Assembly (NCBI GenBank): GCA_964247055.1
Contig: OZ176057.1
Location: forward strand, 4,960,001 to 5,024,000
Reading direction: 5' to 3'
Length of the DNA: 64,000 nucleotides
DNA from: Paragordius varius
Taxonomy: Eukaryota > Nematomorpha
The notes beneath the pieces are model-generated. The model did not search any database and was not told the DNA's origin. It saw only the letters and a program-made list of their open reading frames with translations. Made by a program: the position numbers and the translations under genes. Below are positions 34,797 to 48,044 of the stretch, one piece after another; positions within the stretch are counted from its first letter, which is position 1; each line of letters starts with the position of its first letter.

Positions 34797-37700
34797 AATA
34801 CAATAATTCAGAATGTATTATGATTTTCTGCATAGTTTAAACCAAATAATTATATATCTAGACTAATTTTTGAAGGTATTTGTGTTAAATACTCTTGTCA
34901 TGAATTGGAAAAATTTTTATAACATTTTTTTCAAACTATTCATCAAAATTCAGCAACAACTTAAAAAGATTTGTTACCAATAAAAAAATACACAAGTTAT
35001 TGGTAAAATACAAAAGGAAATTACCCAGTAAGTTTTATTAGTCCGAAATTCACAATAATAAGTTTAAAAATATAACAAAATTTCATCTCAAATACATTGC
35101 AAGTCATATTGCTGATAACATTTACAGTAAATAGCATTGAGATATTATGGTTCATTATCATTTTTTATCAGATATTTACAATTTTAAAATAGCCTAATAT
35201 TATATATTTAAGGTTTGTATTAAAACGCAAAATTTTTTTATGAAACTATATTAAAATAATTATTTCAGGTTATTTACTAACATAAATCACTATTAAAATC
35301 TTAACATTCATATTTTATACAGAAATAATAACTTATATTTCAAAATAAAATTGATAAAATATTGTTTATTTCTTTCATTTTGTCATTCGGTTTATAAGTG
35401 TAGAAAAAATTTTCTGTTGATTTTCGGGGTCTTACATGAACAGGAAATTAACTAATTATTAACTTAATATTTAATTACTAAATTATAAATAGTCACAAAG
35501 TAGAAAAATGTGCCTTTAATTTTTTAAAATTATTTCTTTTACTTGAAAAAAATGTTATCTCTCTAGTTGAAAAATTGTTGCGTTTGCTTGAAAATGTTTT
35601 GATTGGTTGAAGAAAATGTTGATTTTTACTGAAAAATGGTGTAACTAAATACGGAATAAGGTAAGTATTATTTCTTTTATGCAAAAAACCATGAAACAAT
35701 GGCAAATAGTTACCATTTTTTCACAACATAATATATAATTAGTTAAAACATTTTTTAGTTTAAAGGGATTAAAATGATTATGCGACTTAATGATTGCAAT
35801 TAATAAAGGTATAGCGCTCAGTTTTGGGGTTAGAAAAGGGCAAACAATTTAACTTACTTTTCTTCTTTACTATTATTAATATTAAAAAATTTTAATAATA
35901 AATTTGTATTTAAAAAATTTTAATTATATATTATGTTTCCCAAAATATATCCCTAAACTCGAACAATTATAATCAAAATCTCCAACGAGAATCATATAAT
36001 TTCCTCTTTAGAAATACTCAAACAGCGGCCCTTTAAGTGCTTATTTATTATGGCAATGGATATTTAATTTTATTTTATATATTTACTTATTTATGAGTAT
36101 AATCGACATCGCTGTTATGGTCCATGCCACACGAATATTTTAATCCCTTAAAATTTTTTGGTAGATACCTTTGGTTTAGACCATGCTCCGAAATACCATA
36201 AAACGGTTGAATTTGGCTAAAAAATTAAATTTTATAAAGTCCGATGTCGTAATCTATCATATTTTACTATATTAAAAAATTCTGATCGTAAAATCTCGGT
36301 ATTTTTACGTAATTTTAGGGAAAGTAACCCGTTTTAGACGGGCCAAAAATTTACTTTTAGGATTTTAAAATATTGTTTTGCTTATTATTATGGTGTGTAA
36401 TATATATTTATGATAATTTTTAGAATGGAGCTATTGGCTTTGACCGAATTTTTTAACAAATTGGCGCAATTTTGAGATTTATAGAAATGCAACGATTGCC
36501 ACAAAAGTGCAAATATTTTTATTATATCACTCATGAAGCCCAAAAAAACATCATGAGAAAACCTATATATTTATCTACCAGAATGCATATTTCAGGATAA
36601 TTTTTTAGGTGGAAGCTGTTTACAGAACAATTGGGAAGGTGTAAATATTTATAAATGACCAACTCTTATAACCGATAGCGCCTAAAACTTCTGTTATATT
36701 TATCTATCGGAATATACATTGCCCACAAAATCGGGGGTTAATAAAAACCTGATGAAATATATATATATTCTGATAAATAAATCTTTTAGGATTCTGATTT
36801 TTGGATTTGGGGCTTTAGAAAGATCTAAGTAAGTTATTACACTTTTGTGAAGCGCAAAAAAATTGTGTTTTTATAAATTTAAAAACAATTGTTGTTAAGA
36901 TAATTTTTTTAAATATATGTCGAGTATAGCATCAAAAATACTTATTTTTGAAAAAACGCACACCTCTTTCATAAATTTAAATTTTAACAAAAGTTTGTTG
37001 GAGACTTCATACTATTATGAGGTATGATTGATACAAGAACACTTTAAGATATTATAAAATTTATATATAATTCGATAATTTTAAACATATTAATCACCTT
37101 TAATTAAATTACCGTTCGTCTTTATTTATGTTAAATAATTTTGTTAAAACTTTAAAATAAAAAATTCGGAAGCGCCAGAAATGAGCATGATTGTATATTA
37201 AAAAAGTGCTTATACTAAAGCCTTTGTGACCGTTTCCATCATTACTCAAAATAGTATGAAGCATGATACAACAAATTTTGCTAAAAAATAAAATGAAAAA
37301 AAAGTATGAGTTTTTTAAATAATATTTTTACTTTATATTATACTTTAGCATATATTTAACATATTTACCGCGCGATCCCGGCATTCGTTTATAAGAAGTC
37401 TAGTGTATTTCAGATTATCACAGACAACACCTAAAAATTTAAATAATATGAAAATATTAGGTTGCTCTTTATGTGTAGCTTATGATATATAATGGTATTT
37501 TTTAGGATGGTCTAGCTTTTACAAAAAATTTAATAAGAAAAAGGTGTGCGATTGTCATTTTCTGATAAGGAATATTACCACAAAAGTGCATAACTTTCTT
37601 AAATTACTCGTAAGAACCAGAACTAAAGGCACCATTAATCCTGATACATTTTCCTAACAGAATATATTGTTTTATCAGGCTATTTTTTTGTGAACACTAT

Positions 37701-38318
37701 TGCTATTTTGCAGATTTAAGAGTTTGTAAGAAAATATATCATCTACAAAATCTTTTAGTCGATTAGATTTTTACTAACCCATGATAAAAATCTAGCGCTA
37801 TTTGTGTTTTAAAGAAACTGGATCGTTTAACACCTACTTACCAAATGTCTATTGAGCTGTAATAGTTAATCAAAGTTCTTTGTCTCGAATATTCAACTTT
37901 TATTTGTAGTTATCATCCAAATGACATAGATGGTATTCTAGCTTTTAGCGATATGAAAAATCTAGCAAAATATGATAATTTCGCGCAACATTTTGTAAAA
38001 ATAAATTTAAATTGTGCACCTTGCGCAATAATTTAATCCATTATCATACTAAATTATATATATTTGTGTAATAAATATGGTGAAAATATCGCTATTTATA
38101 ATCATCTTTGTAAATAAAACGGATTGTTTCATCATTTAAAAAAACATATTATTTTATTTTTTGATACAAGCCAAATCCTTCAACCATATGACTCATATAT
38201 TTATATATGTAAATTGGAAATATCCCAAATCTATTCCCATGGATGTTAATACTAATTTATAAACATTTTCATCAAAACTAAGATATTATCCGTTGATTAT
38301 CAAATATAATTCTTAAAG
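34797..38318. repeat. Gene-poor spacer with diverged repeats, upstream of FATP
   Basis: No coding signal is found over 3.5 kb. The segments 36400-36660 and 37480-37720 look like diverged copies (GATTGCCACAAAAGTGCAAA / TATTACCACAAAAGTGCATA, then TATATATTTATCTACCAGAA / CATTTTCCTAACAGAATATA and a shared CAGG..ATTTTTT). A third weak copy may lie at 36660-36790. The FATP promoter should be in the last few hundred bases. Confidence 0.5.
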
Positions 38319-41300
38319 ATGTCCACCTTATTAGAACTGATATCATCTACAGCGGGATTCAATACAATCATTATAGTTATATCGACAATTTTGCTTGGCC
38401 TACTATACTTTAAAGATTCTATTATATATTGGTTAATAGTTGCTTGGAAAACAGCACCGCGAGATCTATACGGGTTATCGTGTTTACTTCGTTTTAGATA
38501 TAGATTATGGAGGTTTAAATGTGCTAATGGTACGATTTCCGGTCTTTTTTTCTCCCGAAGCCTTAGAAAGTGGAAACATAAAACTGCATTTTTGTTTGAA
38601 GATGATGTGTGGACGTTTGAACAGGTTGGATTATATGCTCAAGCCATTGGATTTTATTTTTATCGACATATACTCATTCCCTTGCATCAGGATAAGCAAA
38701 AAAATTCTATCGTAAATGGGGACAAACTTAATAATTCAAAATCTTCTGCCTCAGGCACACCTAAAAGTAAAAGCAATCTAAACAAATCATTTAAAGAGGA
38801 GGATCATGATTCTGATGTGAGTACTTCCACAAATTTCAGTACAGAACAAAATCCGATTAAAACATCCAATATGCAGACGACTAATAATCAACAATCGTCA
38901 ACAAACGGTAAGAATATCGATACCCAATCCTCTTCACAAACACTCTTTGCCCAACCAAATGGAAAACCTATAATAGCGCTCTTTATGGAATCTCGTCCTG
39001 AGTTTGTGTGTTGTTGGCTCGGTCTCTCACGCGTCGGATTGAAATCTGCCCTCATTAATTCAAACCTTAGGGGTGAAACGTTAGCAAACAGTATTAATGC
39101 CCTCCCTGCTATCCGTATCCTACTTTATGGTATTGAAATGCAATCTGCCGTAAATGAAATCCAAGATTTTTTACGCACCAACGGAATTGCAACTTATTGC
39201 ATGGATTATACATCGAGTGCTAGACTATTGCATAGCACTCATAATCCCACAAATACCTCTCAAATCACCAATGATTCTTCCCCCAAGAATCATGCCGCAG
39301 ATAATCACGCTTCAATCCCCAATGGATCGCCCAAAAACACCAATAAACAGAGTGACAATTCTGTTAAGAATACCTCCTTCACATCTTTTGCCAAAGTTAA
39401 AAATCCAAATTTAAATACGATTCATATCGATTCTGAACTTGAGTTTGGTCAGCCCTTGCCTCCCGAAGCCATTTATAAGGCCAGGAATAGACATGAAATT
39501 TTGTTTTATATTTATACGTCAGGGACAACCGGTTTACCCAAAGCAGCAATCGTTAGTCATGTCAAATACTTTTATCTCACTTATCTCGTTAGTCGAACCC
39601 TTAAAATCAATGAGCATGATATAATTTATACGGCATTACCCCTATATCACACGGCTGGTGGAATCGTAGGTGTTGGACAAGCCCTACTCCTGGGCAGTAC
39701 TGTAGTGGTGCGTAAAAAATTTTCAGCATCCGCATTTTGGACCGATTGCATTAAATATGGGTGCACTTGTGCTCAGTACATTGGGGAAATTTGTAGGTAT
39801 CTCCTGGCACGGCCCCCGGATCCAGCTATCGATAGGGGTCATCGTGTTAGACTCATGTATGGAAATGGGCTACGTGCCTCGATCTGGGGTGAATTTGTTG
39901 AACGCTTTGGCATAGCTCAGATTGGGGAATTTTACGGAGCCACTGAAAGTAATGCCAACATGGTTAACATGGATAACAAATTTGGTTCAGTCGGTTTTAA
40001 TAGCGTGATATTACCACAGTTACTATCCCTAACCCTGATACGAGTGGATAGGGATAGTGGCGAGGTAATACGCGACCCTAAAACCGGACTATGCGTTTCG
40101 TGCAAGCCTGGGGAACCGGGTGAGCTTGTTGGCCGTATTATACGAGGTGACCCGCTTAAAACATTTCAAGGATACTCCGACCGCGCGGCCAGTAAAAAGA
40201 AAATTGTCCGTGACGTTTTCAAACATGGAGACGCGGCATTCCTATCAGGTATGTCTGTTTTGGGACATAGCTTTTATGTTAGTGTTTAATCTTTCACTAC
40301 TTTCCTGGTAAAATTTAACCGTTATGCTCAAAAAATAAGGATTTTTATAAAAAACACCCCATATTATTAAGCCATATTGTATCCTATCTTTAGATAAAAT
40401 TATATTACTTATTTTAACCGTTTTTTTCTACTGGTTAGTGAGTACATTAATTTATCATGGGATTCCAGATGGTTAAATTATAAAACTGTGATTTATACCA
40501 TATTTGAAAATTGCAACAATTTAATACTTCATTTCCTTTTGTTCATATTGGTTAATTTAATTTTAAAATATGGCAAATTTTTTTTACATAAATAGTGAGT
40601 TTTGCCTAGTAAGTTATATTATGTATTTTTGGTTGTTAATGAATTAAATATTTTGGTTTTATTTTAATGCGTATCCATTAATTACAAAATCTAAACCGTA
40701 AATAATGGCTACATTTTTTTCAAAAAGATTACATTTATAGTCAAATTAGGTCAAAACACATTTTTACATTTTTAACTTTATTTTTGTCCCTTATAATTTT
40801 TCGCATGCATATATAAATGTTTTTGACATAGGAGACATACTTATCCAAGATGAATTGGGTTACTTTTATTTCGTGGATCGTACTGGTGATACGTTCCGTT
40901 GGAAAGGGGAAAATGTTAGTACCCAAGAGGTTGAAAATAATCTTGTTAACATTCTTAAACAACAAATCAATAATTCAAATATGTCTCCTGAGGAAAGTTT
41001 GGATGTTATAGTATATGGTGTACCTATAACCGGGCTAGAAGGAAAAGCCGGAATGGCCCTTATTATCCTACCTGGAAATGGTTTAAAAGAAGTTACCTCC
41101 GACTTTTGTAAGGCATTGTATGAGGCTATGTCTAAAGCCCTGCCTTCATACGCCCTGCCTGTCTTTTTGAGATTTTCTACCACGGAATCTAACTCGATCG
41201 AATACACGAGCACATTCAAACCCAAAAAGGGTCCCCTAGTTAAACAAGGTTTTTTTTAGTATATGGTTTATTTATACCACCAGTTTTGGATTTTTTTGCC

Positions 41301-41960
41301 AAAATTTATTTAATATGTCAAAAATTAACATGATGATAGGAGAGTTTGTGTTATTCGACGTAAAATTGTACTGTTTTAATCCTCCATGACTTTTTGGGGT
41401 AGTTTTATTCCCAGAGAAATTATATTTTAAAAAGTATTTAAGGCATTACGCTGGATTTAAATGCTTTCTTTAGCCTTTTTGGTTCATTAAATAAATATTT
41501 TTTAAAAAAATTATAATATTGTATCCTCACCTAAACTATTTTGTTGCTATTTTTCTATAATATATAAGCCTTTTTATAATACATGAGAACAATGTATGAG
41601 AACTAAATTTTAATTTAAATAACTTGCAAAACAGTAGTATATTTTCAACATTGAACTGTGGGGTATAAAACTACCTCAATATGTCAACTAGGAGAAAAAA
41701 GTCAAAAGGTCATGAAGCGTATGATGATTTGATTTAGTTTTATAAAACGTAATAAAAATTTTATCAGTGTCTTTTATAATTAAAATATTCTAAATTTCAT
41801 AGTATTACAATCTTAATCGCTTATAAATATTATCCTAGGTTATAAATTGGATGAAGTTAATGGTGATCAACTTTACGTTTTAGACGCTTCGGCTAAAACT
41901 TATGTACCTTTGACACCAGAAATTTATACGCAAATCGAAGAAGGAAAATACAGACTTTAA
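38319..41960 (+). CDS. SLC27A: SLC27/FATP very-long-chain fatty acyl-CoA synthetase / fatty acid transporter
   Basis: FATPs are membrane-bound acyl-CoA synthetases that couple fatty acid uptake to ATP-dependent thioesterification with CoA at the plasma membrane or ER. Exons are 38319-40248, 40832-41248 and 41839-41960 (2469 nt, about 822 aa; family about 620-650). A hydrophobic N-terminal segment spans about 12-31. The AMP-binding P-loop FYIYTSGTTGLPKAAIVSH is at about 397-414. The FATP signature YGNGLRASIWGEFVERFG, then IGEFYGATESNANMVN, is at about 514-550. Exon 2 holds GYFYFVDRTGDTFRWKGENV, the conserved end of the adenylation domain. The extra length is two Ser/Asn/Thr-rich insertions, at about 125-212 and 305-360, with no family counterpart. 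Introns are 583 and 590 nt. The paralogue (FATP1/4 or FATP2/3/6) cannot be told by eye. Confidence 0.93.
41360..41690. mobile_element. Family-5 element in FATP intron 2
   Basis: TTTTGGGGTAGTTTTATTCC at the left is inverted as GGGGTATAAAACTACCTCAA at the right, around an AT-rich centre with no coding capacity. Confidence 0.6.
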
Positions 41961-43429
41961 TTTTTCCCTCCCCTCCCATGTATTTTATTGATTGTTTAAC
42001 CAAATAATAGGGTAATTGTAAAAAAATAATATTTATAACTGGCTGTTTTATAATACCATTTTTTCACCTAGTGATATGAAACGTCCTAAATCTATGTCTA
42101 TAACATACCCCTTGGTTTTGACAACGCCCCTTAAATTTCCATATTCACCGAGAGAATAAATCTTGTCTTTATTTTCCAATTTTAGCACACATTTATTTTT
42201 CCTTGTACTTTTATTTCCGCAATATATATGTATATATATATTGTGACATATTTTAGCCCATATATGATCATTAGTTGTAATTTGTTTTAATAATTACTTG
42301 CAATCAATATCAAACACTTAGTTGATTTCATTTTAAATACTGTGTAATAACACCCTATGTTTCTCTTTATTCATAACTCTTGCAATCTTTTATATTCCTA
42401 ATCCGCACATATATATATTATACCACATATATAAATGGGTTTTCGTATCCAAAAAATGATAAACCTTAATTTTTTTTTGCTTATGTTTGTCCTGTAGATT
42501 CGTTCATATTAATTTTATTCTTATTTCTATACAATGCATATTATGTTAAACCACCAATCTAATATAAATCTTTTTTCCTATATATATATATACATATATA
42601 GTAAAAACATTAAATGAATAGTTAAAATAAAAACGTTATTTAGCACATTTTTAAAAAAAATTTAATACACATAAGAAACAAAAAAGGAATGACTAATTTA
42701 ATGGACGTAATGAAAGTTCATGACCGTTATGTACTTATTATATTTGATCGCTTATGTTAATTTTTTCCCTTTTTTTTTAAATAAAAACCCAATATTTTAC
42801 TATTCATTTTTTGTTTTTACTGTATATGTATCATGGAATAAATAACCTTAAAATACCATTGTACAATTATCATTTAGCTGTATATACATATAACATTAAA
42901 TAAACCATTTTATATTTTCATATTTATGCTTCATTTATAATGTTGTGTGCCCTATATTGTAAATATATAATACCCCTAACATAAAATCATTAAAATTTGA
43001 CAACATTTATTTTGAATATTTATGTATAGTTTTGGCTTAATTTCCTTAACCACAATTTTGATTTACAAAGAACACACGTTGAGATTTATTTGAGTTTCTT
43101 ATCCTTTTATATATACACCTATATATAGCTATCAGATTTATACTTATTATTAATAAAAATAAATTAATAAAAATTTATTAATATTTTTAAGGTATTTAGG
43201 TTATTTTTGATTGCGCATGTTGTTAGAATTTAAAGGCTTTATTGGAAATACTTTAATTGTTAAACTTGAATTTTTAGAACCGAAAAGTTTTGAAAGATAT
43301 GTTTATAAAGCTATGATTTAGATATATTAAAGAAATGGCAAACGAAATCATAGTGTTATTTCCCGTGATGTGTGCTGGATATTAAGGAATTAACAACTGA
43401 GGCCATTTTTGGTTTTTGTGCGAAAACAT
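41961..43429. other. FATP 3' flank and spacer
   Basis: A candidate poly(A) signal (GAGAATAAATC) lies near 42155. The rest is AT-rich with no coding signal or recognised element. Confidence 0.45.
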
Positions 43430-43704
43430 GCAGTAAAAATTGAAATTCTACGGACAAAATGTAATATAAAAATAATTTTTTTTCAAATGACACCCATACT
43501 TTTAAAACCTTAATTTATCCTAACGAAAACATTTAATTACAATCGTAAAATATATAATTGATTTTGTTACCAATATACATTTCTATATTATACTTTGTAG
43601 TTTGAAACAATGAGTTATATTTAAAAAAATTAAAAAAAGTATGGTTATTTTTTTGAAAAAAATATTTTTTACGTTTTGTCCGTATGATTTCCATTTTTAC
43701 TGTA
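43430..43704. mobile_element. Family-2 (CAGT) MITE
   Basis: Left GCAGTAAAAATTGAAATTCT, ACGGACAAAATG; right TTTTACGTTTTGTCCGTATG and CATTTTTACTGTA. Confidence 0.85.
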
Positions 43705-43869
43705 TTTTTTTTTTCAAGAATTTTTCAACAAGAGTATGCGGAGAAAATTTCGCTTCAACTTTAAACATCTATCCGAAAGATATTGGTCTATTAATTTAGA
43801 GGCTAAATAGAGCTATTATAATTTTAACAAAGAACTCAAAGTGTCAAATGCTCTGAACACACTTATTGA

Positions 43870-44155
43870 TACAGTAAAAATTGAAATTATATGGACAAAA
43901 CGTGAAAATATAAAGATAAATTTTTTTTTAAAAAGACAACCATACTTTTTTAATCCTGATTTTTTAATTATAACTTATTGTTTTAAATAACAAAGTATAT
44001 TATAGAAATGTAAATTGGTAACACAATCAATATTTATGATTGAAATTAAAAGTTTTTTATAGGATAAATCAAGGTTTAAAAAGTATGGTTGTCTTTTGAT
44101 AAAAAATATTGTCTCTAAATTTTTTAATGTCCGTATAATTTCAATTTGTACAGTA
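43870..44155. mobile_element. Family-2 (CAGT) MITE, TA-bounded
   Basis: Left TACAGTAAAAATTGAAATTA; right GTCCGTATAATTTCAATTTG then TACAGTA. 165 bp from the preceding copy and in the opposite core orientation. Confidence 0.85.
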
Positions 44156-44289
44156 GTTTAAAGGGTAAGTATATAAATTTTATTAAATATTTACAGTTAT
44201 TTGCTTTTTAATTGGTAATTGGATTAAGAAAAATTTTCTACCCATATTTTACATTTATTTTCAGCGATTTAAAAAATTAGAAGAAAAAA

Positions 44290-44437
44290 TGGAGGAAAAA
44301 GTTTTAGATGAGGATTTTATATAATATTCCTAGACTGAAATAATATTTTTAAACTTAAATCAATACCTTTTATACTTTTTAAAATATTCAAACAAATGGC
44401 TTTGGAATATCAAATTAATTACCCCAAAAGGTAATGG
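44290..44437. repeat. Family-5 element fragment
   Basis: Shares AGTTTTAGATGAGGATTTTA and TACCCCAAAAGGTAATGGAG with the right half of the 10205-10717 copy. No left end seen. Confidence 0.45.
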
Positions 44438-45151
44438 AGTATTAAGCAACTTTTCTGGCAAATAAAATTAAATTGATAACATTTATTTGATTTTCAATCA
44501 TAAAATTTAAAATATAATTATCTATCCTTTAAAAATTAAAATACTCATAAAGTATCTAAAAATATGCCAACGCGTTAAAAAAAAATATGTTGGTGATATT
44601 ATGAATTGATTTAGTTACAAAAAAGCAAATTTTGGAAAAGGTGATGATCTATCTATATAAAATTATATAATAATAAATATTATATATATATAAATAAATT
44701 TTGTAACATAGTATCACAAAACAAAAAAAAATGTTTGTTTGCGGAAAACAAAAAAGGAATAAGTAATATTTTTTGCTAATTAAAACCTTTGCATAAAAAA
44801 ATAAAAATGATAAGAAAAATAAATTAATATTGCTGAGAATTTGAACATTTCATATGGATAAGTAATTGACTAAGAAAAATAACAGGAGGTCGGAAATACC
44901 CAAATTTATTTTCAACAATAGTTTGTTTGGGTTGAGTTGTTATATCACCTAAATGATAATTTAAAAATAAATAATATATTATTAAATTTGAAACAAAAAA
45001 ATATTTAAAATTCTATATAGTACAGTAAAATTGAAAAGTCTTAGTTTATTTTGCCTTAAATTTTCAACTGTAAAACTGCAAAACCCATATATTTATAGAG
45101 CAATGAAAGGTGTGAATGAAAATGTTTATTATATTGAGATTATGGATAATT
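44438..45151. other. Spacer without recognised features
   Basis: AT-rich; no gene, TIR or tandem repeat that I can support. Confidence 0.4.
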
Positions 45152-45282
45152 AAAGTAAAAATTGAATTTATACTATGGACAAAAAGTAAAAATATAATGT
45201 CATATATCTTTTTAAAAGACAACCCCATATTTTTTGAATCTTTATTTTCTTGATAATAACTTTTAATAATGCGAAATGTAAA

Positions 45283-45347
<65 letters not shown>

Positions 45348-45470
45348 CATATATTAGATCAATTTGATATTTTACCATCGTTATTGAATGGCTTATAGAG
45401 GATATATTAAGGTTTGAAAAAGTATGGTTGTCTTTTGAAAAAAAAATTTGTATTTATATTTTTATTGTAA
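45152..45470. mobile_element. Family-2 (CAGT) MITE carrying an internal (TA)n expansion
   Basis: Left AAAGTAAAAATTGAATTTAT, ATGGACAAAAAGTAAAAATA; right GTATGGTTGTCTTTTGAAAA. About 60 bp of TA (45284-45343) replaces part of the core, where the family normally reads AAAATAGAGATGTATATT. The right CAGT arm is lost. Confidence 0.75.
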
Positions 45471-46244
45471 GATTTGCACATATTTTTTAGGTAATTAATA
45501 AAATTATAAATACCTATATATTTAATTTATAATAATTAAGTTTTATTATATCTTTTTTTTGAGTGTCTTATTAAACTAACTTTCATAACTAATTTTACAA
45601 TAACTATTAATATTACAAGTATATATGATAGAAACATTTTTATAAGGCTAAAAAATTGTCTTTAATAAATTAAAAATAATCTGCAATTAATGTTAAGATA
45701 TATACACAATACACTCGAAGGATCTAAAAATATATTTAATAATCATTTCAAATATACTTTATACGATTTAAAATTTAATTAAGTCTTAACAACCATATAT
45801 TTATGTGTGTTTTAAGATGGTATATTCCCAAATTTTTTATAAAATAGTTAAAAAGATAATAAGGAAAGAATAAATATTTTCCTAAGAATATAAATATCCA
45901 AAAAAATCAAACAATTTTCAAACTATATATGTAAAAAAGCAATAGTTAAAAACATAATAAGGAAAGAATAAATATTTTCTTAAGCATATAAATATCCAAA
46001 AAATCAAACAATTTCCAAACTATATTTGATAAAAAAGCAAAATTATATATTTTCTGCGTATATATATATATATATATATATATACTTTTAGAAATTAATC
46101 CCAGATATTTACATAAACCATGAGCCAATAATCGAATATACGGGTTTTCCAAACAAAATGAATACGGTTGAGTCGGATTTGCCATAAAAAACTGTCTAAT
46201 TTCTCTTTCCAGCTCATATAATCTTTCCTAAATTTATAGTTTTT

Positions 46245-46274
<30 letters not shown>
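45471..46274. other. Spacer with a local duplication
   Basis: 45850-45935 and 45955-46030 are near-identical direct repeats (ATAAGGAAAGAATAAATATT..AAATCAAACAATTT). No gene. The 'YIYIYI' frames here come from TA tracts. Confidence 0.6.
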
Positions 46275-46278
<4 letters not shown>

Positions 46279-46786
46279 ATTTAAAATTCTTCAAATAGAC
46301 CCTTGAACAATTTATATTTACCCTTGAACAATTTAAATTCATCGTAATTCATATTCACCCTCAAACAATTCAAATTCATCCTTGAAAAATTCAAAAGTCG
46401 AACAATTCAAAATTACCCTAGAACAATTCAAATTCATCACACTTGAACAATTCAAATTCATCCTTTACCCTAAAATTAATTCAAATAGACCCTTTAACAA
46501 TTCAAATTCACCCTTGAACAATTCAAATTCAACCTAAAAATAAATTATTTATGCGTTTTCAAGCAGGTAATATAACTCATAATTAATATGAAATATATTT
46601 TAATGACATTGTTTATAATTTTCTTAGTATTATTTTACATTTAAAACAAAATTTTATTGTTTAAATACTATATTAAAATATAGGTAATTTCTAATGTTAA
46701 AAATCATTAATTTATCTGTGGGTTAATTTGAATTGTTCAAGGATGAATTAAAATTGTTTAAGGGTGAATATGAACTGTAAATGGTA
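46275..46786. mobile_element. Family-1 (TACC) MITE with expanded left array
   Basis: The TACCATTTAAAATTC left end is followed by about ten units of the type GAACAATTCAAATTCACCCT to 46530, then the core and a three-unit right end ATGAACTGTAAATGGTA. It follows a TA tract. Confidence 0.85.
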
Positions 46787-46800
46787 CATATATAAAATTA

Positions 46801-47079
46801 TACAGCAAAAGGTAAAAATATATAGACAAATATTTTTTTCTAAAAGACAACCAATTATACTTTTTGAATCTTGTTTTTTGAAATATAAATCATTTTTTAT
46901 AATTGCAAAGTATAAAATAGAGATGTATATTGTTAAATCAATTACATGTTTTAAATTGTTGTTAAATAATTTATGTGTGAATAATTAAGATTTAAAAAAC
47001 ATGGGGTTGTCTTTAGAAAAAAAATATTATTGTTCCTAATATTTTTACGTTTAGTTTATGTAATATTAATTTTACTGTA
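46801..47079. mobile_element. Family-2 (CAGT) MITE
   Basis: Abuts the preceding TACC element. Left arm shortened (TACAGCAAAAGGTAAAAATA); right ATTTTTACGTTTAGTTTATG and TTTTACTGTA. Confidence 0.7.
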
Positions 47080-47149
47080 TATCACATAATATTCTACTGA
47101 AAATAAGAGATTTTGTAAAAAGATTAAAAAATTTTAAGTACATACTTTT

Positions 47150-47396
47150 TTAAAGTTCAAATTTACCTTTAGACAATTCAATTTCACCCTAAAATAAATT
47201 ATGTGTTTTCTAAGATTAAAAAATTACCTATGTTTTATTAAATTTAAAAAAAGAAATTAAGTTTATAAATATAATACTGAAAAAATAATAAACTATGCCA
47301 TAATTATATTTCTTATTATAATGAGTTATATAAGGAAAACACATAATTTATATTTAGAGTGAATTCGAATAATTTAAGATTTGAATTGAAAGGTAT
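47150..47396. mobile_element. Family-1 (TACC) MITE, ends eroded
   Basis: Left AAAGTTCAAATTTACCTTTA; core AATAAATTATGTGTTTTCTA; right GTGAATTCGAATAATTTAAG then AAGGTATA. Confidence 0.65.
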
Positions 47397-47560
47397 ATAA
47401 TAAATATTTTTTTTGGAAATTTGAAAAAGCTGTATTTATATTTCTAAATAAACCAAAATATACCTATTTTCTATATATTTCAATTCAAAGTTACTCCAAA
47501 AATATGAAAATGCTTGGAAAAAAAATAAATCTTAGAAAAATATATATATATATATATATA

Positions 47561-47811
47561 TACCATTAACAATTCAAATTTATTCTAAAAATAAATTATG
47601 TGTTTTCGGGCAGCTAATATAACTCATCATTCATATGAAATATATCTTATTACCCAAGTTGTTTATTTTTTCAGTATTATATTAATTTTTAACGTAATAT
47701 CATTTTTTTAAAAATGTAAAAATATAGGTAATTTTTAATCTAAAACATAATTTGATTTAGGGTTAAATTGGAATTGTTCAAGGGGGGGGGGAATTTAAAC
47801 TGTAAATGGTA
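47561..47811. mobile_element. Family-1 (TACC) MITE
   Basis: Left TACCATTAACAATTCAAATT directly after a TA tract; right AATTTAAACTGTAAATGGTA, with a run of nine G inside the last unit. Confidence 0.8.
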
Positions 47812-48044
47812 TAATATATGTTACCAAAGGAATTTGTTTTCTATTTAACATTGCCCGTATATTTGCATCGATATTTCGGTAATTTGACTGAGCATTTTTA
47901 AGGATGACATCTAAAAGAAAATGTATAGAATTAAAATTTAGACAAATTCAAACGTAAAAATCTAAAAGACAAATATTTTTATTGAATAAAAAACAGTCAT
48001 ATCTTTTGAAAATTTAATCCATTTTTTGAGAAAATGTAGATTAA

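Noticed and set aside
35493-35705. 70-codon minus-strand frame in the MEIOB-FATP spacer
   Set aside because: It is built on short internal repeats (SSKRNNF), with no splice context or family match.
38440-39624. Plus-strand frames of 61-91 codons overlapping FATP exon 1
   Set aside because: They lie in other frames of a strongly matching FATP exon.
45064-45378. Frames rich in YIYIYI (also near 14117, 14826, 46095, 50324 and 53202)
   Set aside because: They are translations of TA microsatellites.
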